A DNA stretch of 64,000 nucleotides from the NCBI GenBank assembly GCA_016218085.1, contig JACREY010000020.1:186001-250000 (forward strand), read 5' to 3'. The position numbers and the translations under genes were made by a program. This document shows positions 8,754-16,318 of the stretch, in pieces; position 1 is the stretch's first letter, and each line of letters opens with the position of its first letter. This DNA is from Ignavibacteriota bacterium. Its GTDB lineage: Bacteria; Bacteroidota; Ignavibacteria; Tepidaquicellales; Tepidaquicellaceae. Under the pieces are notes generated by a model, which had not been told where the DNA came from, made no database searches, and saw only the letters and a list, made by a program, of their open reading frames with translations.

Positions 8754-9086
8754 CTCTTTCAAATGTACAATGTTCAATTTACAATGTACAATGTAATTTT
8801 AAAAATAAGCATAAGTTCTTCTCAAAGATTTTAAATGCTGAATTCTGAATGCTGAATTCACATCGCAAGACAATTATTTATTGGGAATTCAAACTGTTCT
8901 TAATAACTAATTGGTAATAACGAATAACTAAGGTAGTTTAAATATTATTTTGAAAATGCAATTCTTCTCTGAATTGCATTTTTTATTTCAACGCTATTAA
9001 TTATTTTTATAAATAGTTAATAAATGTTCTTTCGCTCTTGTTTTGCTTTACAAACTTTATAACTTTATAAACTTTGTAACTTATTT
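8754..9086. repeat. Spacer with short AT-rich repeats
   Basis: This 333-base gap holds no gene. 8764-8797 repeats TACAATGT-type units. 8834-8845 and 8848-8859 are identical AATGCTGAATTC units. 8953-8986 is a terminator (separate entry). 9046-9083 carries the CTTTACAAACTTTATAA repeat family seen around tuf. Confidence 0.5.
8953..8986 (+). terminator. Terminator-like hairpin downstream of the sigma gene
   Basis: Arms AAAATGCAATTC (8953-8964) and GAATTGCATTTT (8971-8982) enclose TTCTCT. T residues run to 8984. Twelve paired bases and a T-rich 3' side make it a good intrinsic terminator, about 200 bases after the sigma gene. Confidence 0.6.
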
Positions 9087-9158
9087 GCCCCGCTAGGCTA
9101 ATGGATAAACCTTCTGACTACGGATCAGATATTAGAGGTTCGAATCCTCTGCGGGGTA
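9087..9158 (+). tRNA. tRNA-Arg, anticodon ACG
   Basis: Acceptor GCCCCGC/GCGGGGT, anticodon stem TCTGA/TCAGA (9113-9117, 9125-9129) and loop CTACGGA give ACG at 9120-9122. The T arm AGAGG/CCTCT is intact and CCA is not encoded. A34 would be edited to inosine to read CGN codons. The last 29 bases of the gene plus 4 flanking bases are duplicated at 9795-9827, marking it as an integration target. Confidence 0.93.
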
Positions 9159-9162
9159 CAAA
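9130..9162 (+). repeat. Candidate attachment site, left copy (inside tRNA-Arg)
   Basis: This 33-base stretch covers the variable and T arms and acceptor 3' strand of tRNA-Arg(ACG) and is exactly repeated at 9795-9827. The tRNA is complete on this side, as expected when an element enters a tRNA 3' end and rebuilds it. Confidence 0.7.
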
Positions 9163-9228
9163 AAAAATATACTATTATTTTCATTTATATCTGTTATATT
9201 ATAAATGGATTTTTAAAATAATTAGTTT

Positions 9229-9447
9229 ATGACTTACTTTGAAAGAATATCGATAAAACCAGAAATCAGATTTGGTAAACCTTGCATAAAAGGTACCAGA
9301 ATATCTGTTTACGATATTTTAAGCTGGCTTGCTTCAGGTATGTCAAATGAAAAAATCCTTACCGACTTTCCGGAATTAACTTTAGATGATATAAAAGCTG
9401 CGCTTTATTATGCCGCTGATAAAGAAAAAAGACTATCGGTTGCATAA
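9229..9447 (+). CDS. DUF433-family antitoxin
   Basis: A 72-residue protein of the DUF433 type (COG2442), a small helix-turn-helix family usually paired with PIN-like toxins. The hallmark IRFGKPCIKGTRISVYDILSWL and the later FPELTLDDIKAALYYAAD are visible. Family knowledge suggests it binds and neutralises the downstream toxin and represses its own operon; that is inferred here. Its TAA overlaps the next gene's ATG by one base. Both genes lie inside the 33-base direct repeat at tRNA-Arg. Confidence 0.85.
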   Translation: MTYFERISIKPEIRFGKPCIKGTRISVYDILSWLASGMSNEKILTDFPELTLDDIKAALYYAADKEKRLSVA

Positions 9448-9788
9448 TGAAATTACTTTTCGACCAAAATATTTCATTTAGAATAACAGAAATATTGAAA
9501 AACCATTTTCCTGATTCAAAGCATATAAATCAAATAGGACTAACTAATAAAAAAGATAAGGAAATATGGAAATATGCAAAAGAAAATGATTATGTAATTG
9601 TTACTTTTGATTCTGATTTTCAGGATTTTAGTACGTTATACGGCTCGCCTCCTAAAGTTATTTGGCTACGTATTGGTAACACTTCAACTGACAGAATTGC
9701 CGAAATATTAATCGATAAATTTGATACAATAAAAAATTTTACTGAATCTGACCTCCAAAAAGAAATCAGTGTTTTGGAAATCTACTAA
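9447..9788 (+). CDS. DUF5615 PIN-like toxin
   Basis: A 113-residue protein of the DUF5615/Mut7-C-like PIN family, presumed RNase toxin of a type II toxin-antitoxin pair. Seen: N-terminal MKLLFDQNIS with an early Asp, KDKEIWKYAKENDYVIVTFDSDF with further acidic residues, and PPKVIWLRIGN. The start overlaps the antitoxin stop by one base, so the pair is coupled. The stop is only six bases before the right-hand direct repeat. RNase activity is inferred from the family. Confidence 0.85.
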   Translation: MKLLFDQNISFRITEILKNHFPDSKHINQIGLTNKKDKEIWKYAKENDYVIVTFDSDFQDFSTLYGSPPKVIWLRIGNTSTDRIAEILIDKFDTIKNFTESDLQKEISVLEIY

Positions 9789-9794
9789 ACGTTT

Positions 9795-9827
9795 TATTAG
9801 AGGTTCGAATCCTCTGCGGGGTACAAA
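9795..9827 (+). repeat. Candidate attachment site, right copy (tRNA-Arg 3' fragment)
   Basis: An exact 33-base copy of 9130-9162, 665 bases downstream, not attached to a tRNA 5' half. It marks the far end of a small inserted segment that holds only the toxin-antitoxin pair; no integrase lies between the copies. Confidence 0.75.
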
Positions 9828-9923
9828 TTTCCTTGTATAAAATTCGATTTTGTTGATGGATATTAATAAAATAATCATTTCAAAATTCCTGCCAAAAAAT
9901 TGAAAAAAGACTAATATTTAAAT

Positions 9924-10637
9924 ATGGTAAATTGTATATTTCTAAAATCAAATAAACCATTTATGTATTCAGAATCAGCTTTATTGGAAGCAATAACTTT
10001 ATCCTTTAATAAATATAAAGAATATGGAGCTAGAAGTACTGCAAAATTAAAGCCGTTGCATAAGTATTTAGCAGAAACACAAAAGGATATTTGGGGAAGT
10101 GAATATGAAATAAATTTTCTAGGTGATTTTACTAAAGAACTAACAGTAGAAGGTAAATATTATCCCAAAGATGTAGATATTGCTATATCAAAAAATGGGT
10201 CAGTGAAATTTTGTATTGGGCTAAAATTTGTTACATCAAATTATAAACAAAATGCAAATAATTATTTTGAGAATATGATGGGAGAAACTGCTAATATTCA
10301 AGCAAATATAATTCCATATGCACAATTTATAATTCTTAGATATAATACTCCATATTATAAGAAAAACGAAGTAAATGATGTTTCGAAATATGAAATTATT
10401 AACAAAAAAGATATTCAAAAATACTTAAAACTAATGTTTGATAGTAAACAAGCTCATCGTCCTGAAATGTTATGTGTAAAAATTGTTGACATAAATGAAG
10501 AAAAAAGAAGTGTTGGATCAATTAACCTTGTAAAAGAATTTGGGGTTGAATTTGCAGAGTTGATGGAAGATAAACTTTCTCCGGAAATATTTTTTAAAGA
10601 TATTATTAATTATAAAAGGTTTATAGAAAGTAATTAG
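9924..10637 (+). CDS. Putative type II restriction endonuclease
   Basis: A 237-residue AT-rich protein placed one base before a DNA adenine methylase. The segment KDVDIAISKNGSVKFCIGLK (about 82-101) has the spacing of a PD-(D/E)XK nuclease core: Asp83/Asp85, then Lys101 after a beta strand, although the usual acidic residue before the Lys is Gly99. It is followed by NYKQNANNYFENMMGETANI, which I associate with a restriction enzyme family. Function rests mainly on the partner gene and this core. The target sequence cannot be read. Base composition is clearly lower in GC than the flanks, suggesting transfer. Confidence 0.65.
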   Translation: MVNCIFLKSNKPFMYSESALLEAITLSFNKYKEYGARSTAKLKPLHKYLAETQKDIWGSEYEINFLGDFTKELTVEGKYYPKDVDIAISKNGSVKFCIGLKFVTSNYKQNANNYFENMMGETANIQANIIPYAQFIILRYNTPYYKKNEVNDVSKYEIINKKDIQKYLKLMFDSKQAHRPEMLCVKIVDINEEKRSVGSINLVKEFGVEFAELMEDKLSPEIFFKDIINYKRFIESN

Positions 10638-10638
10638 A

Positions 10639-12141
10639 ATGGCTAGTTTAAATAAAGAATATTCCGAAGAAAAATTAAAAGGAAAAATATATACTCCATT
10701 TCAAATAGTCGATAGGATACTTGATGAGGTAGGTTATTTTAATGAATCCGATTTTGAAAAGAAAATTTTAGATCCAGCATGTGGAGATGGTCGTTTTTTG
10801 ATAAGAATTGTTAATAGAATAATTGATAATTCTAAATCAAGTAATTATGTTAAGTATTTATCAAATATTTACGGATGGGATATTGATGAAGAAGCAGTTT
10901 TTGATTGCAAAAAAAAATTAGATGATATAGTAAAGCCATTAGGACTAAAAATAAATTGGAATATTTCAGTAAAAAATTCTCTCTATAGTAACATTGAAGA
11001 AGATTTGTTCTCAGAACAAAAGGAATTTGATAAATATTCATTTATTGTTGGTAATCCACCATATATTAGAATTCAGCATTTAGAAGAAAAGCAAAGAAAA
11101 TATATTCAAAAAATATTTCACTTTTGTAGTAGTGGATCAACTGATATTTATATTGCATTTTTTGAACTTGCAATAAAATTGCTTGATGATGATGGTATTT
11201 GTGGATTTATAACACCAAATACATATTTGTATACAGAAACAGCAAAGCCTTTGCGAAAATATTTTGCAATAACATCGTGTTTAATAAAAATATATAATTA
11301 TGGTAATATCCAATTATTTGAGAATGCGACTACTTATTCGGCTATTACAATATTTAATAAAAAAAAGCAAAATGAATTTATTTTTTTAAAGGCAATTAAT
11401 AAAGATACGTTTAAAAAAAGGATAATAGAGTCTTCATTCCTTAACAACGAGGTTTGGAATCTTAGTATTGATGAATTAAATACGGTTAATGGTAAAAAAT
11501 TAAAAGATATATGCAAGATTCATGTAGGAATAACCACTCTTTTAGATAAAGCATATATGATGAAGGTAATAAAAGAAAACGGAAAATATGTTTGGGTAAA
11601 TTCAAAGTTTAAAGGTGAAGTAAAAATTGAAAAAGGAATTACAAAACCACTAATAAAAGCATCAAGATTAAAAAAATCAGGGGAAGAGATTAGTGAAGTG
11701 GTCTTATTTCCATATAAAAAGGTCAATGGAAAAAATATAATAATTCCAGAAGATGATTTAAAGAAAAATTTTCCAAATGCTTATGATTATTTATTATCAA
11801 TAAGAGAAGAATTAGATAAAAGGGATAATGGTAATCCAAATCCGGTTAAATGGTATGCATTTGGAAGAAGTCAAGGATTAGATACTAGTTTTGGTAAAAA
11901 AATTCTTTTTTCTCCAATGAATATAAAGCCAAACTTTATATATTCAGATAATGAAGAAGCCACATTCTATTCAGGTTATTGCATAAAATATGATGGTAAA
12001 ATCGAGAATTTGTTAAAACAGTTAAATTCAAGTAGAATGGAAAAATTTATTGAAGCATCTTCAAGAGATTTTCGTGGTGGTTGGAAAGCATATAATAAAA
12101 AAGTAATTGAAAATTTTGAAATAGATACAAGAAAATTGTAA
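10639..12141 (+). CDS. N6-adenine DNA methyltransferase
   Basis: A 500-residue gamma-class amino-methyltransferase. The order is YTPFQIVDRI, SAM-binding motif I LDPACGDGRF (about 45-54), and catalytic motif IV NPPY (139-142) in GNPPYIRIQ. The C-terminal half (KLKDICKIHVGI onward) looks like a TaqI/Eco57I-type target-recognition domain. It should methylate adenine and protect DNA from the upstream nuclease. It starts two bases after the nuclease stop. The pair is strongly AT-rich and lies just beyond the tRNA-Arg direct repeat. Confidence 0.88.
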   Translation: MASLNKEYSEEKLKGKIYTPFQIVDRILDEVGYFNESDFEKKILDPACGDGRFLIRIVNRIIDNSKSSNYVKYLSNIYGWDIDEEAVFDCKKKLDDIVKPLGLKINWNISVKNSLYSNIEEDLFSEQKEFDKYSFIVGNPPYIRIQHLEEKQRKYIQKIFHFCSSGSTDIYIAFFELAIKLLDDDGICGFITPNTYLYTETAKPLRKYFAITSCLIKIYNYGNIQLFENATTYSAITIFNKKKQNEFIFLKAINKDTFKKRIIESSFLNNEVWNLSIDELNTVNGKKLKDICKIHVGITTLLDKAYMMKVIKENGKYVWVNSKFKGEVKIEKGITKPLIKASRLKKSGEEISEVVLFPYKKVNGKNIIIPEDDLKKNFPNAYDYLLSIREELDKRDNGNPNPVKWYAFGRSQGLDTSFGKKILFSPMNIKPNFIYSDNEEATFYSGYCIKYDGKIENLLKQLNSSRMEKFIEASSRDFRGGWKAYNKKVIENFEIDTRKL

Positions 12142-12263
12142 ATTAATTGTATTTTATTAATTAAAACCTCATTTCGAGATTTATTTTATATCCTCCAATC
12201 ATCCTCAACTTTAAGTTAAACTTTTTTTTAGGCTCATTTGAAGTTCTGCTTTTTCTCTTTTTC

Positions 12264-13424
12264 CTATTCCCCATTCGGGTTTCTCTTGTAATATATTTCT
12301 CCGTTGCCGTCACGTTCATCAAGCCATATGACGTGTACGGTAGAACCGGAAACGGCAACAGACGGATACCACGAATTACCTTTGCTGTCTGTTAGTCGTG
12401 TTGCTTCCTCCCACGTTGCTCCTCCGTCGCCTGAATGATTGTAAAAGATTTCATCGTTTCCGTACACACCTTCCACCCATACCACGTGAACATTCGAACC
12501 TGAAAATGCAACCGAAGCATAATGGGAAGAGAGAGACTTTTTTAAACTGAAATCAGCTCCCCAGTTTGTTCCGTTGTCGGCGGAAATTTTGCAAAATATT
12601 TCACGATTTCCGTCTCTCTGGTCTGTCCATACAATATATACATTAGAGCCTGATGCGGCTATTGAAGGATAATGAGAAGCCTCGATGTTATTGGTCATTC
12701 TTGTATCCGAACCCCAGTTCTTTCCTCCATCGGCTGAAAGTTTATAGTATATTTCACGGTTTCCATCACGCTCATCAAACCATGCAATGTGAATATACGA
12801 GCCTGAAACTGCTACCGAAGGATAAGAAGAAACCGCAGTGTTATTTGTCAGCCGTATGTCCGATCCCCACGAAGCTCCTCCGTCGGCTGAATACTTGCAA
12901 TATATTTCCATATTTCCTTCCCGTCCGTCCTGCCACACTATGCAGACATTCGAGCCGGAAGCCGCAATGCAGGGCTGCCAGGAATTTGCGGAGTTATTCG
13001 TCAGACGTGTATCCGGTCCCCAGTTCGCTCCTCCGTCCGTCGAGCGCTTGCAATAAATTTCCGCGTTTCCGTCGCGGGAGTCCTGCCAGACTACGCTTAC
13101 AGTCGAGCCGGAAACAGCAATACCGGGATTCCCTGACCACGCAGGGTTATTTGTCAGCCGTATATCGGCTCCCCAGGTTACTCCTCCGTCAGTTGAGCGT
13201 TTGTAGTAAATTTCTGCATAGCTCATATTATCGCGGTAGTCATACCATACGGTGTGTATAAAATTTCCATTCGCAGCAATACAGCGGGCATTGTTGGATG
13301 TTGTAGATGAAGTGGCAGTATTATCGGTTAGCCGTATATCAGTCTCCCATTGAGCTTCGCAGTTTTTGATATGAAATGTAAAAAATAAAACTATTACAGC
13401 GGAAAACAGAATAACTTTTTTCAT
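12264..13424 (-). CDS. Secreted sialidase-like beta-propeller protein
   Basis: A 386-residue protein with an N-terminal signal peptide (MKKVILFSAVIVLFF, cleavage near CEAQ). The rest is about seven repeats of roughly 50 residues, each with RLTNN, IAxSGSxVxxVW, DxRDGNxEIYYK and S(A/T)DGGxxWG. These are Asp-box-like propeller blades. No catalytic sialidase residues can be assigned, so binding or structural use is as likely. Unlike other secreted repeat proteins here it has no T9SS sorting domain; it stops at NPNGE directly after the last blade. Confidence 0.7.
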   Translation of the reverse strand: MKKVILFSAVIVLFFTFHIKNCEAQWETDIRLTDNTATSSTTSNNARCIAANGNFIHTVWYDYRDNMSYAEIYYKRSTDGGVTWGADIRLTNNPAWSGNPGIAVSGSTVSVVWQDSRDGNAEIYCKRSTDGGANWGPDTRLTNNSANSWQPCIAASGSNVCIVWQDGREGNMEIYCKYSADGGASWGSDIRLTNNTAVSSYPSVAVSGSYIHIAWFDERDGNREIYYKLSADGGKNWGSDTRMTNNIEASHYPSIAASGSNVYIVWTDQRDGNREIFCKISADNGTNWGADFSLKKSLSSHYASVAFSGSNVHVVWVEGVYGNDEIFYNHSGDGGATWEEATRLTDSKGNSWYPSVAVSGSTVHVIWLDERDGNGEIYYKRNPNGE

Positions 13425-13670
13425 ACTGATTCATTTTTAGGTTTAAAAAACTAAAGTGGTTTTAATTATTTTAAATCCTGTTCCTCTAAATCTGTTGTAA
13501 TGTTTTTCATAAAATTACGGGATTATTTTTGCATATTCAATATTGTTATTTGATTGCATTAATTGATTTATCAATAGGGGATTTTCCTGATTTCTTCTTA
13601 ACATTGCAATTTCAAAAACCTTATGTTATTTTATTCAAATCATTAAAAACTAATCACTAATCATTTAAAT

Positions 13671-14153
13671 ATGATTTCAAAAATATTAGATATACTTAGG
13701 ATTATTGGTGTATCTTCTGCTTTCTTCTTCGGATATATGATAGGTTTCAGCGGTGAGTATAATCCGCAGGCTCAGCTTCATTTTATGATTCCCATTATCA
13801 TTGCTGCAGTTGCCGGACTTTCCGGAATCGAAGGATTATTTTTTGCCAAACAAGCCGCCGAAGCAAAGGGATATGAAGTAGGGAGCAACTATCAACGTCA
13901 GTCTGCAATAGCTATGCTGTCTTATGCAGTAGTTGCTGTATTCGTGTCTCTGAGCGGATGGGGGATAGTTGCAGAGCTTACAATATTCTTCGCATTTATG
14001 TTCTTCCTGATTTTTTCGGGAATAAATCACGCAGTGGATGCAGTAAAAAATAAAAACTATAAATGGCAGAATATCAACCGCCCTTTTATAACACTACTGC
14101 TCATTGCAGGTATTCTTTATCCGCTGATTAATGTTTTGAAAAAATTAAATTGA
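13671..14153 (+). CDS. Four-helix integral membrane protein of unknown function
   Basis: A 160-residue protein I do not recognise. Hydrophobic segments are near 10-27, 36-54, 84-117 (possibly two helices) and 138-155. A charged loop AKQAAEAKGYEVGSNYQRQ separates the pairs. It stands alone between a minus-strand propeller gene and the pilus-like locus, with 188 bases before the first pilin-like gene, so linkage to pili is uncertain. It could be a small accessory membrane protein. Confidence 0.6.
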   Translation: MISKILDILRIIGVSSAFFFGYMIGFSGEYNPQAQLHFMIPIIIAAVAGLSGIEGLFFAKQAAEAKGYEVGSNYQRQSAIAMLSYAVVAVFVSLSGWGIVAELTIFFAFMFFLIFSGINHAVDAVKNKNYKWQNINRPFITLLLIAGILYPLINVLKKLN

Positions 14154-14341
14154 CTTTATTAATTTTTGCAATATATGAAATTCAGTTAATATCATAGTAT
14201 CTATACTACGCAAAATAAATAAAAAACTCAAAAATACTCTGTTTTTAAACCTTTTTACCATTTCTTTACTGGCACGTTTATTGCTTGATTAAGAATAGAA
14301 TATTTAAATTAATTCTTAATTAATCAGGAAGGATAACAAAA

Positions 14342-14869
14342 ATGAAAGCAATATTTATAATTGTAACTTCAATTTTACTGCTTTTCCTATTCAATGATAT
14401 TTTCGCACAAAACAGAGAAGGTGTTGCGCCAACACCCATAACCGCAAGCATAACTGCTAAAGGTACTGTCTTATCTCCGATATCAGTCTCCACGACCAGA
14501 GACCTTGATTTTGGCAATGATATTTTACCCGGAATCATAAGGAGCATCGATAAAAATTCAAACTCTGCAGGAAAGTTTTCAATAGTGGGAGAGGCAGGCA
14601 AGGAAGTAAATATTTTGATTACTGCACCGGAAATGCTATATAACGGTACTAACTCACTTCCATTGCAATTCACTTATTCGGACGGTGGCTATCAGATTAC
14701 AGGGGGTCCCGTAGTTGAATTTGACCCGACAGTTCCCGTAAATGCAACACTCGGTACGGACGGTGTCCTTGATGTCTATCTCGGCGGATCTGTAAGCCCT
14801 GCTTTCAGGCAGACTCCAGGAGAATATTTAGGTACTATTATTGTTGAGTTCAATTATACCGGTAATTAG
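14342..14869 (+). CDS. DUF4402-type pilin-like protein 1
   Basis: A 175-residue exported protein (signal peptide about 1-22 ending FAQ). The DUF4402 pattern is visible as TRDLDFGNDILPG, AGKFSIVGEAGKEV, YLGGSVSP and PGEYLGTIIVEFNY. Such proteins are presumed beta-sandwich subunits donated by a chaperone to an usher. A strong GGAAGGA lies before the ATG, and an inverted repeat ATTAAGAAT/ATTCTTAAT (14288-14296, 14312-14320) precedes it in the leader. It is the first gene of the chaperone-usher-like locus. Confidence 0.75.
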   Translation: MKAIFIIVTSILLLFLFNDIFAQNREGVAPTPITASITAKGTVLSPISVSTTRDLDFGNDILPGIIRSIDKNSNSAGKFSIVGEAGKEVNILITAPEMLYNGTNSLPLQFTYSDGGYQITGGPVVEFDPTVPVNATLGTDGVLDVYLGGSVSPAFRQTPGEYLGTIIVEFNYTGN

Positions 14870-15034
14870 TAATTATCTTTAAATAATAAAAAGAAAATCT
14901 GCATTATATCTGTTTTTATTATTAATAGTATTCCTGACTACAAGCAATAATGTTACTTATGTTAAGTAATTTAGAATTATCATATGAGATTGCATATGCA
15001 TTATACAATTAGTAACTTGATATACAATTAAATA

Positions 15035-15493
15035 ATGAAAAAGAATATAATAGTACTGATATTATTATTAGCTTCATTATGTCATTCACAGACGGGAAAC
15101 CTGCAGGTAACGTATATGCGGGACCTTGATTTTCAGCAAATCATTCCGGGTGTTTTTAAAACTATAACCGAAACCAGCCCTTATGCGGGTAAATTCGTTA
15201 TAACGGGAGACGGTACAAGAATGACTGTATCGGTTGCCTTTAATCTCTCACAGAATATTATTTCCGGTTCAAAACAAATTCCCGTCAGATATACTGCAAC
15301 CCACAGCATATATCCTAACGATAATCAGCCGGGTATCCCGTTTGATCCTTATGCGGGCACTACTTTGATATTTGATGATAAAATAAAAGAATATTATGTT
15401 AAAATCGGCGGGACTATCAGTCCTGCAAACGTGCAGTTATCCGGAGTTTATAATTCATCCGTTATTATAATTTTAACAACAGTTGCAAATTAA
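15035..15493 (+). CDS. DUF4402-type pilin-like protein 2
   Basis: A 152-residue paralog of the preceding gene with signal peptide MKKNIIVLILLLASLCHSQ. It shares RDLDFQQIIPG, YAGKFVITGDG, YYVKIGGTISP and SGVYNSSVIIIL. It lacks the long linker of the first gene. The stop is three bases before the chaperone gene, so the two are co-transcribed. Probably a second structural or tip subunit. Confidence 0.72.
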   Translation: MKKNIIVLILLLASLCHSQTGNLQVTYMRDLDFQQIIPGVFKTITETSPYAGKFVITGDGTRMTVSVAFNLSQNIISGSKQIPVRYTATHSIYPNDNQPGIPFDPYAGTTLIFDDKIKEYYVKIGGTISPANVQLSGVYNSSVIIILTTVAN

Positions 15494-15496
15494 TCC

Positions 15497-16318
15497 ATGA
15501 AGAATCATTTTCTGCTAATAATCGCTTTATTGTTCCTTTCATTCAGGCTTACGAATTCACAGGTTACAGTTGCACCGGTAACGGTACACCTCGATGACCA
15601 TAATAAAAACGGTTATATCATAGTCAGGAATAATTCCAACTCTTCACCGTGGGAAGTAAATATCGAGATGAAATTCGGCTATCCGAAATCTGATTCCCTT
15701 GGCAATACTTTTATTTTCTTCCCGGAAAATGTAAACGATAACGACCCATCAGCGGTTAAATGGGTAAACTTTTACCCGAGAAAGTTTATACTTAAGCCCT
15801 ATGAAGAACAGAAGGTAAGAATTGCCGCTAAACCGAAAAATTTAAAAGAAGGGGAATACTGGGGAAGACCTGTGGTTAGTACAAAAGCAGTGAATCTTGA
15901 AGATACCTTAAACAAAGAAAGCATCAGCGTGGGAATCGGTCTGGAATTTAAAACCGTGATAGCCCTGAATTACAGGAGGGGAAAAACCTCGACCGGGATT
16001 AAAATCGAAAATTTCACGGGAGAATACAGGAACAATAAATTTATCTTATTTGCAAAACTAAACAGAACAGGGAATGCCGCTTATATAGGAAATCTGATTG
16101 TTAGAATATCCGATAGTAAAGGAGAAAAAATCAGGCAGTCAAGTCAGGATATTTCGGTTTATTATGAACTGAACAAAAAAATCGAAGTGGATTGTGCAAA
16201 TTTGAAAAGCGGTAAATACCAGGTGGAAATTGAACTGAATACTGACAGGGAAGAAACCGGAGGGAAAATAATCAAAGGTAATACTGCGACTGAAAAAATT
16301 ACCGTGATTGTGAACTGA
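15497..16318 (+). CDS. Periplasmic pilus-assembly chaperone (PapD-like)
   Basis: A 273-residue exported protein (signal peptide about 1-21, ending NSQ). It begins VTVAPVTVHLDDHNKNGYIIVRN, the first strands of a PapD-like domain. FYPRKFILKPYEEQKVRIAAKP resembles the strand that complements pilin subunits, and GEYWGRPVV follows. A second Ig-like domain (about 165-273) completes the boomerang. It would hold DUF4402 subunits in the periplasm. Its TGA overlaps the ATG of the usher reading frame. Confidence 0.75.
   Translation: MKNHFLLIIALLFLSFRLTNSQVTVAPVTVHLDDHNKNGYIIVRNNSNSSPWEVNIEMKFGYPKSDSLGNTFIFFPENVNDNDPSAVKWVNFYPRKFILKPYEEQKVRIAAKPKNLKEGEYWGRPVVSTKAVNLEDTLNKESISVGIGLEFKTVIALNYRRGKTSTGIKIENFTGEYRNNKFILFAKLNRTGNAAYIGNLIVRISDSKGEKIRQSSQDISVYYELNKKIEVDCANLKSGKYQVEIELNTDREETGGKIIKGNTATEKITVIVN

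Noticed and set aside
9795-9827. Second tRNA-Arg gene
   Set aside because: Only the T arm and acceptor 3' strand are present; there is no D arm or anticodon arm, so it is a duplicated fragment.
12653-13261. 202-codon ORF on the plus strand
   Set aside because: It is antisense to the repeated propeller blades of the minus-strand gene; its own repeats simply mirror them.
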